The translations under genes were made by a program, and so were the position numbers. The notes under the pieces were generated by a model. That model saw only the letters and a list, made by a program, of their open reading frames with translations, was not told the DNA's origin and ran no database searches. From NCBI GenBank assembly GCA_002389265.1, contig DGOD01000094.1, positions 1,013 through 10,609 on the forward strand: a stretch of 9,597 nt of DNA, written 5' to 3'. This document shows positions 1 to 6,165 of this stretch, piece after piece. Source of the DNA: Gammaproteobacteria bacterium UBA4475. Its GTDB lineage: Bacteria; Pseudomonadota; Gammaproteobacteria; Pseudomonadales; Azotimanducaceae. The stretch's first letter is position 1, and the number at the start of each line of letters is the position of its first letter.

Positions 1-1533
1 AACACCGCCATTGGCGGCGTGCCGCCAAGGCAGTTAATGTTGGCGGCTTAACCCTCTACCCAAAACAGCGGTTATACATGGGGGGATTACAATGGCACGG
101 GCCCCGGCCTGGACGCTGTTGGCCTCGGCAGAGTCGGTGATGCAAATAGCTCAGACAACGGTCAAAACCGGGAGCTGATTGGCGCGGAAAATTATATAGT
201 ACAAAACACTACAAACTGGGATATCGGTGCCGCCACCACGATAACTTCTGTAACGGCATATAACCGTTATACACGCAACCAGACCGAAGACTGCGATGGC
301 ACCCAGGTCCGACTCTGTGCAACCCACTACGACAATGAAAGCGAGCAGTTCACTCAGGAACTACGCGCATTTATTGACAAGGACGACTTCCGGTTAACTT
401 TTGGCGGTTATTATCTTAACCACGATATCGAACTGGATGTGATCGCGCCGTTCTTTCAGGACTTCCCGTCCGCTATCATGCTTGATGCGGATGTGAAACA
501 GAAGGCCGAAGGTCTCGCTGCATTTGCTAATATTGAATACGACTTAGCCGAGGAATGGACGCTGGTAGTCGGTGCGCGGGCATCAAGAGACGAAAAAGAG
601 ATCGATCAAATCAACAGCTTTTTCCTCCCCGCCGACCCCGCAAATCCGTTTCCCGGCTACGAGCAATCTACCAACGTGCCTGTTGGACCAAATGTCGGTG
701 GCAATGTATTCACTGATGAGACTATCGGCAGCTTAAGGGACTTCAGTGAGAATACATGGTCTGGGAAGCTGGAACTCGATTACAAGCCCGGTCAGGATAC
801 CTTGATCTACGGTTCTATCTCCCGCGGAATCAAGTCTGCCGGGTTCAATAACGGGTTCATCACCGTTCCCCTGCCTCCCGAAGAACTACAGTTCGATTCG
901 GAAACACTGTTGGCTTACGAGGTTGGCTATAAGTCCACTTTCTGGGATCGAAAGGCCAACGTTAGCATGGCAGCTTTTTACTACGATTACTCTGACTTCC
1001 AAACCCTGAACTTTGTCGGCGCCGGTACCTTTATAACAAACAAGGATGGCAATCTGTATGGGGCCGAGGCCGAGTTCACTGTTCTACCAATTGAGGGACT
1101 GACGCTGCGGCTGAACGGTGGTTTCGTAGATACCGAACTGAGTGACGTCACCAACTCGGGCGGCGTGACAGCAGATCGCGACATGGCCCTTGCCCCAGAA
1201 TGGACGTTAAGCGCTATGGCCCGATATGAGTTCCAGTTAAAGGATAGCGACAAGTTTCTGGGCTTTCAGATTGACGGAAACGCAAGAGACAGTTTTTTCA
1301 ATGATCCCGGAAATAACAGTGCGGGAGAAGTTCCCGCATTCCATGTTTTGAATGCACGTGTGTTTCTCTCAGATGCAGCAGAGCGGTTCCGGGTAACCGC
1401 TTCAGTAGAGAACGTAACCGATAACCAGGAAATCAGCTCAATTTTTCTTCTCCAGGGTCTAGGCGGATACCGGTATTTCTTTCACAACCGCCCTCGCTGG
1501 TACTCCATCAGCTTCACTTATAATTTTATGTAA
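1..1533 (+). pseudogene. TonB-dependent receptor, beta-barrel part, 5' end outside window, in-frame stop near the edge
   Basis: This is the C-terminal part of an outer-membrane TonB-dependent receptor, a 22-strand barrel that imports siderophores, vitamins or glycans using TonB energy. The reading frame is open from position 52 to the stop at 1531-1533. It shows alternating amphipathic strands typical of the family, for example ITSVTAYNRYTRN, DFRLTFGGYYL, TLIYGSISRGIKSAGFNNGF, LAYEVGYKSTFWDRKANVSMAAFYYDYSDFQ (first strands), VENVTD, and a terminal strand ending YSISFTYNFM. The plug domain and TonB box would lie left of the window. A TAA in the same frame at 49-51 interrupts the sequence NTAIGGVPPRQLMLAA from what follows. 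No ATG, GTG or TTG occurs in frame between it and a GTG at 439, which is inside the barrel and not a credible start. Either the gene is a nonsense or frameshift pseudogene, or the first 50 bases hold an error. The substrate cannot be told from this part. It converges on the HEPN gene with a 4-nt gap. Confidence 0.75.
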
Positions 1534-1537
1534 GTGC

Positions 1538-2179
1538 CTAGTGGTCCATGCGCACCCACAGGGTATTCGGATTGTCCATCATCAGCTGGATCACATAAGG
1601 CACCAGCTTGCCCAGGAAGGCGGAACAGTCCCGTAACTGGTCCCTGTTCACACCGCTATTCCAGGTGGCGCCGCCGTGAACCAGCTGGTTGCGCAGGGTG
1701 TACATGCGATCCAGGATGATCGCGAGTACAGTCACTGTCTTGTGGTGGACCAGAGCATGATTAGCTGCCTTTCTGGCCCGCTCGAAGCCCGATTTCCACT
1801 CCTCCTCACTGATCTTTCCATTGTGGAAGTCCCAGAAAGGCTGATAGACGAAGCGATTCTCCAACAGCACCCTGATAGAGCCGGAAAATTCTGACCATAT
1901 CAACTTATAGAGCACATCGTCCTTGTCGAGTCCGGCAAGTTTCTCCAGAAAGAATTGAAAAAGCTGTTTTTCATGCGGCCGCTCCTGGTCGCCCATGTCA
2001 TTGGCGTAGGCCGCATTGAAAGCAATCCAGAGGAAGATAAATTTTCCGTCCTGGTCCTCACACCGTTCGGCCCGGTCCAGCCAGCTGAGCGCGCGATGCA
2101 CTCGCAATGCCAGGTTGGTGGGATGACTCTCACGCTCCGCGCGCTGACGTTCCTTGAGTAACCGGTGGTCCAAAAGCAT
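1538..2179 (-). CDS. HEPN-domain protein, 213 aa, function unknown
   Basis: The best start is the ATG at 2179, giving 213 residues beginning MLLDHRLLKERQ. It is preceded by GGAGAG with a 7-nt spacer. The frame stays open upstream to 2317, but that extension overlaps the promoter of the divergent gene and has no sign of being coding. The protein is helical and soluble, with no signal peptide or membrane segment. Near the C-terminus, LRNQLVHGG fits the RNxxxH motif of HEPN domains, which in many members is a ribonuclease active site. Other notable stretches are FIFLWIAFNAAYAND and the conserved-looking LRVHRALSWLDRAERCED. HEPN proteins occur in toxin-antitoxin and abortive-infection systems but also as house-keeping or unknown proteins. 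No nucleotidyltransferase or antitoxin partner is next to it here, so a toxin role is not supported by context. HEPN membership rests on the motif and helical character alone. Confidence 0.75.
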   Translation of the reverse strand: MLLDHRLLKERQRAERESHPTNLALRVHRALSWLDRAERCEDQDGKFIFLWIAFNAAYANDMGDQERPHEKQLFQFFLEKLAGLDKDDVLYKLIWSEFSGSIRVLLENRFVYQPFWDFHNGKISEEEWKSGFERARKAANHALVHHKTVTVLAIILDRMYTLRNQLVHGGATWNSGVNRDQLRDCSAFLGKLVPYVIQLMMDNPNTLWVRMDH

Positions 2180-2210
2180 ATACCTGCTCTCCCCGATTGA
2201 TAACCCTGAG

Positions 2211-2239
2211 AATATCAGATTTACAGGCCGCCACCGCAA
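2211..2239 (-). promoter_or_regulatory. weak candidate promoter for the HEPN gene
   Basis: Read on the minus strand, TTGCGG (2234-2239) and GATATT (2211-2216) are 17 nt apart and lie about 30 to 60 nt upstream of the ATG at 2179. The match to sigma70 is 3 of 6 and 4 of 6, so this is only a candidate. Confidence 0.3.
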
Positions 2240-2262
2240 CCTGCCTGAAAATGTGACTGGTG

Positions 2263-2295
2263 TTCGCCGGCACTCTTGAACCTGGCCCCGGCGAA
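2263..2295. promoter_or_regulatory. perfect 8-bp inverted repeat, candidate operator
   Basis: TTCGCCGG (2263-2270) and CCGGCGAA (2288-2295) are perfect reverse complements separated by 17 bp. The arms flank the -35 hexamer at 2276-2281, and the right arm ends 2 bp before the -10 at 2298. This is the geometry of an operator for a dimeric repressor covering the promoter of the amidohydrolase gene. No regulator gene is seen in the window, and the regulator is unknown. Confidence 0.45.
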
Positions 2296-2303
2296 TATAT
2301 AAT
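2276..2303 (+). promoter_or_regulatory. sigma70-type promoter of the formylglutamate amidohydrolase gene
   Basis: TTGAAC (2276-2281) and a perfect TATAAT (2298-2303) are separated by 16 bp. Transcription would start near 2309-2311, which leaves a leader of about 140 nt before the ATG at 2452. This is the strongest promoter seen in the window. Confidence 0.7.
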
Positions 2304-2310
2304 GGCGCCA

Positions 2311-2451
2311 GCATCAAGAGTGGGCTAACGCCCCGCCAACCTGCCTACCTGGGCAAGGTGGTTGACTCGACCGAGTGATGTGGCCCTAAAGGCAACCAAA
2401 CAGGTTATCCCCAGGGCTTTCTCTTGCTGCGCCACTTAAAGGAGAAAGTTT
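2311..2451 (+). promoter_or_regulatory. structured 5' leader, candidate cis-regulatory RNA
   Basis: The leader folds by eye into a closed multi-stem unit. The closing stem is GCATCA 2311-2316 with TGATGT 2376-2381 (one G-U pair). Inside are a hairpin GGGC-TAAC-GCCC at 2322-2333, a stem 2339-2345 with 2352-2359 (bulged A2356, loop 2346-2351), and a short hairpin CTC-GACC-GAG at 2366-2375. Downstream, GGCCCT 2382-2387 pairs with AGGGCT 2413-2418 around a small AACC/GGTT hairpin, followed by the T-rich stretch TTTCTCTT, like a weak intrinsic terminator. GGGC at 2322-2325 could instead pair with GCCC at 2383-2386, a possible switch. The order of stems and the words AAGAG and CAACC recall the SAM-I clan, but the AGGGACTGGCCC segment is missing, so I do not call it a SAM riboswitch. 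The ribosome binding site AAAGGAGA lies at 2438-2445. Confidence 0.4.
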
Positions 2452-3279
2452 ATGTACCCAGAGACCATCCTGCCCATTGCGGCGCACATACCCCACGCTG
2501 GCACGGTAGTTCCCGAAGCCGTACGTGACCAATTCCTGCCCTGGGCGGGAGAATTATGGCGGGAAATCGCCATGGTGACTGACTGGTATACCGACGAGTT
2601 GTTCAGAATCCCCGGTATCGCTGTGACTCAAACCCCGATCAGCCGCGTCGTCGTCGACCTGGAGCGGTACGCGGATGACAGCCTGGAGAAGAATGCAGTC
2701 TACGGGATGGGCGTGATCTATACCCGCAACACCCTGGGCGAGCAGATTCGCACCGAGCTATCCGAGCCAGAGCGCGGGTTGCTGCTGGACAACTACTACC
2801 GCCCCTGGCACCTCCAGCTGGAACTCAACGTGGTACAGCAACTGGCGCGCTGGGGGCACTGCCTGCTGCTGGATTGCCACAGCTTCCCTGATGAACCGTT
2901 TGCCCATGAGGCAGACCATGGTCAGGCCCGCCCGGATATCTGCCTTGGACTTTGTGGCAATACCACGCAGTGGTTACGGGAAAGCTGCCTGCAGTTGTTC
3001 CAGCAGCGGGGTTATTCGGTCAGTGTGGACTTTCCCTATTCCGGCTGCCTGGTGCCGGGGAAGCTTCAGGGCGATTTGCGGGTGCCGGCCATCATGATTG
3101 AGATCAACCGACGGCTGTACCTAAAACCCGCCAACCGCGAGTGCTACCGGCTGGGGAATGTGCCGGTCAGGCTGGGCAGCTTTGACAGGCTCAGGAATGA
3201 CATCTGGTCGATCATCCTGCACCTGGCACAAGAGGCGGAGTGCAGGGGCGCGGTGCGGGGCAAAGCCACCCTGAATTGA
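2452..3279 (+). CDS. N-formylglutamate amidohydrolase family protein, 275 aa
   Basis: The protein belongs to the N-formylglutamate amidohydrolase family (HutG/FGase-like, PF05013), zinc enzymes that hydrolyse N-formyl-L-glutamate to formate and glutamate or cleave related N-acyl amino acids. Motifs in order are HIPHAG (residues 12-17), D44 in VTDWYTDEL, SRVVVDLERY (64-73), LLLDCHSFPDEPF (138-150), DICLG (162-166), DFPYSG (193-198) and IMIEINRRLYL (214-224). The His and Asp/Glu residues in these are the likely metal ligands and catalytic groups. Length is normal for the family. The start has GGAG at 2441-2444 with a 7-nt spacer. It is cytoplasmic, with no signal peptide. No hut genes lie nearby, so a role in histidine breakdown is not shown. 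The gene stands alone behind its own promoter, an operator-like repeat and a structured leader, which suggests regulated expression in response to a metabolite. The exact substrate is unproven. Confidence 0.85.
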   Translation: MYPETILPIAAHIPHAGTVVPEAVRDQFLPWAGELWREIAMVTDWYTDELFRIPGIAVTQTPISRVVVDLERYADDSLEKNAVYGMGVIYTRNTLGEQIRTELSEPERGLLLDNYYRPWHLQLELNVVQQLARWGHCLLLDCHSFPDEPFAHEADHGQARPDICLGLCGNTTQWLRESCLQLFQQRGYSVSVDFPYSGCLVPGKLQGDLRVPAIMIEINRRLYLKPANRECYRLGNVPVRLGSFDRLRNDIWSIILHLAQEAECRGAVRGKATLN

Positions 3280-3323
3280 CCCGGGAACGGGCTGCGAACT
3301 CGCTGTCCGCTATTTTTGGCGGC

Positions 3324-3352
3324 CTGATTTAGCCGGGGCGTTCGGCTACAAT
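3324..3352 (+). promoter_or_regulatory. weak candidate promoter before the decayed small gene
   Basis: TACAAT at 3347-3352 resembles a -10 element. The sequence 17 bp upstream, CTGATT at 3324-3329, is a poor -35. GAGGAG near 3360-3364 follows as a ribosome binding site for the ATG at 3371. Confidence 0.3.
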
Positions 3353-3370
3353 CCCATCTGAGGAGCCTTT

Positions 3371-3580
3371 ATGTTGAGAATGATCTGCTGTAAAGCCCTG
3401 CTTCTGGCAACCACCGCCACAGCAGAAGAACCCATTACCCGCGTCGGCGGCAAATGACCTACCGGTAGTTATCGCTCCCGGGATTACTAAAAGCCGTATC
3501 CGTCCACGACCCGGGAGGATTAAACCATCATCACAAAGAGCGGCGAGGAGGCCATTTCGAGGGAGCAGGGCGAGAATTGA
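3371..3580 (+). pseudogene. decayed gene for a small secreted Cys-motif protein
   Basis: An ATG at 3371 with a good ribosome binding site (AGGAG about 6 nt upstream) opens a frame of only 28 codons, MLRMICCKALLLATTATAEEPITRVGGK, ending in TGA 3455-3457. The first 18 residues look like a secretion signal with an ATA cleavage site. Reading through the stop in the same frame gives PTGSYRSRDY, then TAA 3488-3490, then KPYPSTTRED, TAA 3521-3523, and TIITKSGEEAISREQGEN, TGA 3578-3580. The spacing fits a CPxGYYxSGxYC-type motif that I recall from small secreted proteins, with the two cysteines replaced by the first two stops. I read this as a pseudogene at the left flank of the mobile module. A genuine 28-residue peptide is the alternative. 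Family recognition is from memory and uncertain. Confidence 0.4.
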
Positions 3581-3616
3581 CTTGAGATAGTAGGCCTTCC
3601 ATGGATCAATGGACGC

Positions 3617-4048
3617 ATGAACAGCCATTCTTCCAATAGTGAATCCCAATCGAAAGCATCCCACTGCAGGACCGATATACTCTCGCGATTCTCGCAGCTT
3701 TTCTCAGTCACACCGCCGAAACGCATGAGCCTCGAACTCGCCATGCAGAACGTGGAGTGGGCAGCGCAAGCAACTGATAACGGACTAAATCATCGCAAGC
3801 TGCGAACCGACCTCCTCCGCAAGCTAGAGCGAGCCGTATCTGAATATCCAAGCAAGCGAAGCAGCACATTGCAACCTGGCACCCGCCTCGTGCGTGAATG
3901 GAGGGACAAAACCTACGAGGTCATGGTAGAAAACGAAGGGTTTTTGTTCCGGGGACAGCACTTTGGCAGCTTGTCCGAGATCGCCTCCCTCATCACCGGC
4001 ACGCGATGGTCCGGACCACGCTTCTTTGGACTGAATCAACATGGTTAA
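3617..4048 (+). CDS. DUF2924 family protein, 143 aa
   Basis: The C-terminal half carries the hallmark pattern of DUF2924 proteins: GTRLVREW (residues 88-95), then a short beta-rich stretch, then ITGTRWSGPRFFGL (126-139). The first half, LSRFSQLFSVTPPKRMSLELAMQNVEWAAQA, matches the family's helical WRELF...PP.R.S...L segment, so the Met at residue 37 is inside the domain and the start at 3617 is preferred, although no clear Shine-Dalgarno precedes it. The biochemical function is unknown. In many proteobacterial mobile elements this gene sits directly before a large serine recombinase, as here, where the two overlap by 8 nt (4041-4048). I infer an accessory role in recombination, such as DNA binding or control of directionality. 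It lies in the same frame as the decayed gene upstream. Confidence 0.8.
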   Translation: MNSHSSNSESQSKASHCRTDILSRFSQLFSVTPPKRMSLELAMQNVEWAAQATDNGLNHRKLRTDLLRKLERAVSEYPSKRSSTLQPGTRLVREWRDKTYEVMVENEGFLFRGQHFGSLSEIASLITGTRWSGPRFFGLNQHG

Positions 4049-5789
4049 AAACGAAAGCCGTAGAACCACTCAGATCCGATGCGCTATCTACACCCGGAAA
4101 AGCTCAGAAGAGGGCCTTGATCAGAGCTTCAACTCCCTGGACGCCCAACGCGAAGCATGTGAGGCATACATAGCCAGCCAGGCCCACGAGGGCTGGCATG
4201 CAATTCCCAGGGCCTTCGATGATGGAGGTTTTTCTGGTGGCAACGTTGATCGCCCTGCCCTCACCCACCTGCTTGATATCGTCAGAAATGACGCCGTCGA
4301 CGTCATCGTCGTCTATAAGCTTGATCGGCTGTCGCGATCACTGGCAGACTTCATACGATTGATCGAATTGTTCGACCAACACAACGTGTCGTTCGTATCG
4401 ATTACACAGAGCTTTAATACATCAACCTCAATGGGGCGTCTCACGCTGAACGTGCTACTTTCCTTCGCCCAATTTGAGCGAGAGGTCACAGGGGAGCGTA
4501 TTCGAGACAAAATCGCCGCGTCCAAGAAGAAAGGCATGTGGATGGGAGGCCGGGTACCGCTAGGTTACGATGTTGTCGAACGTGAGCTGCACATCAACCA
4601 ATCAGAGGCAGTAACAGTGCGGCATATTTTTGACCGGTACCTTGCTCTAGGCTGTGTACGCAAACTCAAAGCTGAGCTCGATACCGACGGATACCGCAGC
4701 AAACCAAGGCCTACCGAGCACAAGATCCAGGGCGAGAATCCCTTTTCTCGGGGCGTGCTCTATTCTCTTCTCAAAAATCCGTTGTACCTTGGCAAAGTGC
4801 ACCATGATGGCAAGCTCTATGAGGCCAATCACCCTGCAATTGTCGATACCGAGACTTGGAAAACCGTACAAGCCAAGCTCAATCAAAATCGCACTAAACA
4901 CGCACACCGGCAAGATGCCAAGCACCCTAGCCTGCTTGCCGGGCGCCTCACAGATCATCGCGGCAATCGACTCTCCCCCACGTACACCCAGCGAAAAAAC
5001 CGTCGCTACAGCTACTACATCAACCAAGCAATCCTACAATATCGCGAAGACGATGCCGAAGAGGTTCATCGGATACCAGCCTCTGAGCTAAACCAAGTGG
5101 TTGAGGCTCTGTTGCTCGAATTGCTCAGCGACACTAACAACCTTATAGACAATCTCTCTGCCCACGCTATTGATGCGGCAAAGCTTGAACGACTCACGGA
5201 GAGCGCGGCAACGTTGCATGCACAATGGGGATCATACTCAATAGCCGAGAAGATACCTCTCTTGTCGATAGTAGATGCTGCGGTTGTAGTATCTGCTAAC
5301 CGCGTGAAGCTGTCAGTGAGCTGCACTGGTTTATGCAACTTGCTGCTAAAAAAGCACTCGGCTGTCGATGAGTACGAGAAGGGTTCACACGATGAATCTT
5401 CAACAATCACGCTATCGCGAGCAGTGAGCCTTCGGCGTAGCGGCATCGGCAAGAAGTTAGTGATTCAGAGCAAAGATGTCGTCCCCATCAAAGCCCATCC
5501 ACGGTCGGTACGCGCGCTGCAGCGAGCGGTCGTACAGGCGATGCTGTGGAATGAGGACCTGATCACCGGCAAGGTCGGCTCAATCGACGCGCTGGTGAAG
5601 CGTGATGGACTGAATCGGCGGCAGGTCTACCGCCTGCGACAACTCGCCTTTCTGGCCCCCGACATAATCGAGCGCATTGCCGAGGCTGACGTCCCGGAGA
5701 CGTTGACGTTGGAGAAGCTAAAAAAGGGCTTTCCGATGGAGTGGCAGGCACAGCGGAGGCTGTTTTTCGGCGCCCAAATCCCTCGCTAA
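4041..5789 (+). CDS. large serine recombinase (site-specific integrase), 582 aa
   Basis: This is a large serine recombinase that cuts both DNA strands through a phosphoserine link and carries out integration, excision or inversion. The N-terminal resolvase domain (about 12-160) has YTRKSSEEG with S21 as probable catalytic serine, YKLDRLSR (about 92-99), FVSITQSFNTSTSMGRL and the E-helix region FAQFEREVTGERIRDKI. The recombinase domain follows (about 175-290, from GRVPLGYDV to NPLYLGKVHHDGK). The segment LLAGRLTDHRGNRLSPTYTQRKNRRYSYY occupies the place of the zinc ribbon but has no cysteines. The C-terminus, with LVKRDGLNRRQVYRLRQLAFLAPDIIERI, is a helix-turn-helix plus the FPMEWQAQRR tail typical of this subfamily. 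The start overlaps the DUF2924 stop by 8 nt, implying coupled translation. All expected catalytic parts appear intact, so the element may still be mobile. Confidence 0.92.
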   Translation: MVKNESRRTTQIRCAIYTRKSSEEGLDQSFNSLDAQREACEAYIASQAHEGWHAIPRAFDDGGFSGGNVDRPALTHLLDIVRNDAVDVIVVYKLDRLSRSLADFIRLIELFDQHNVSFVSITQSFNTSTSMGRLTLNVLLSFAQFEREVTGERIRDKIAASKKKGMWMGGRVPLGYDVVERELHINQSEAVTVRHIFDRYLALGCVRKLKAELDTDGYRSKPRPTEHKIQGENPFSRGVLYSLLKNPLYLGKVHHDGKLYEANHPAIVDTETWKTVQAKLNQNRTKHAHRQDAKHPSLLAGRLTDHRGNRLSPTYTQRKNRRYSYYINQAILQYREDDAEEVHRIPASELNQVVEALLLELLSDTNNLIDNLSAHAIDAAKLERLTESAATLHAQWGSYSIAEKIPLLSIVDAAVVVSANRVKLSVSCTGLCNLLLKKHSAVDEYEKGSHDESSTITLSRAVSLRRSGIGKKLVIQSKDVVPIKAHPRSVRALQRAVVQAMLWNEDLITGKVGSIDALVKRDGLNRRQVYRLRQLAFLAPDIIERIAEADVPETLTLEKLKKGFPMEWQAQRRLFFGAQIPR

Positions 5790-5852
5790 GTCGAGTCAAT
5801 ACTGAACCCAATACGCACGTTTCTCGCCCTTTGTACGCAGGAGAGAGGGTAA

Positions 5853-5981
5853 TACGACCTCCCAAATCTCCACTTACAGCGGCGTTTTTAGCGCACCTCC
5901 AAACTACCCGAAATTTATAATTCCTCAATTAAATCAGTGTGTTACAAAAAATCTCTTGTCAGGTAGATTTGGAGGTCGTAG
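5853..5981. repeat. imperfect inverted repeat with a third half-copy
   Basis: Copy A is at 5853-5871, TACGACCTCCCAAATCTCC. Copy C, on the minus strand at 5962-5980, reads TACGACCTCCAAATCTACC, so the two arms share TACGACCTCC and AAATCT and differ by one inserted and one missing base. Copy B, plus strand at 5894-5908, is CACCTCCAAACTACC. The arms enclose about 90 bp of AT-rich DNA with TATAAT at 5916-5921. These may be binding sites for a dimeric protein or for the recombinase. Confidence 0.55.
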
Positions 5982-6023
5982 CGTAATAACTGAAAGTCTT
6001 AGGGGCGCGATCATCGTGGCCCA

Positions 6024-6085
6024 GGGGGTTCCAGCAACTGGCCCCCGCTTAGCCTGACACGGTAGCGCTGGCAATCAGCGTCACC
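6024..6085. repeat. two tandem hairpins upstream of the methyltransferase gene
   Basis: The first hairpin is GGGGG (6024-6028), bulge TT, CCAG (6031-6034), loop CAA, CTGG (6038-6041), CCCCC (6042-6046): nine base pairs, eight of them G-C, with one bulge. The second is GGT (6061-6063), A/C mismatch, GCGCTG (6065-6070), loop GCAAT, CAGCGT (6076-6081), ACC (6083-6085), including one G-T pair. Neither is followed by a T-tract, so they are not ordinary terminators. They may be leader RNA structure or a DNA hairpin recognised by a protein. Confidence 0.55.
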
Positions 6086-6165
6086 AGTAGCGAAGCAAGC
6101 CTCGACGGAGCGATCGGCTGCCAACTTTTCGGCACAAAAACGAAAACTCCTTTGAGGATGACATT

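Larger units (their letters stand above)
5790..6165. other. 376-bp non-coding gap inside the mobile module
   Basis: No credible gene lies here on either strand. Reading left to right, the gap holds three copies of a pyrimidine-rich motif in an inverted arrangement (5853-5981) around an AT-rich core, an isolated -10-like TATAAT at 5916-5921 with no good -35, two tandem hairpins (6024-6085), and the ribosome binding site TTGAGGA (6152-6158) for the methyltransferase gene. It probably carries the promoter and control region of the right-hand operon. It could also be a recombinase, ParB-like or packaging site. Confidence 0.6.

Noticed and set aside
2180..2317. N-terminal extension of the HEPN protein to an ATG at 2317
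   Set aside because: It overlaps the promoter and operator of the divergent gene, has no ribosome binding site, and the ATG at 2179 has a good one. The extension is arginine-rich and not protein-like.
2311..2397. A canonical SAM-I riboswitch
   Set aside because: AAGAG, CAACC and the stem order are similar, but the AGGGACTGGCCC core and pseudoknot partners are missing. Kept only as an unnamed structured leader.
3301..3330. CCGC...GCGG hairpin as a terminator for the amidohydrolase gene
   Set aside because: The stem is only 4 bp and the T-run lies in the loop, not after the stem.
3329..3664. Minus-strand reading frame of 111 codons across the decayed gene and DUF2924 start
   Set aside because: No ribosome binding site or recognisable domain. 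It runs opposite to the DUF2924 gene and composition suggests a chance frame.
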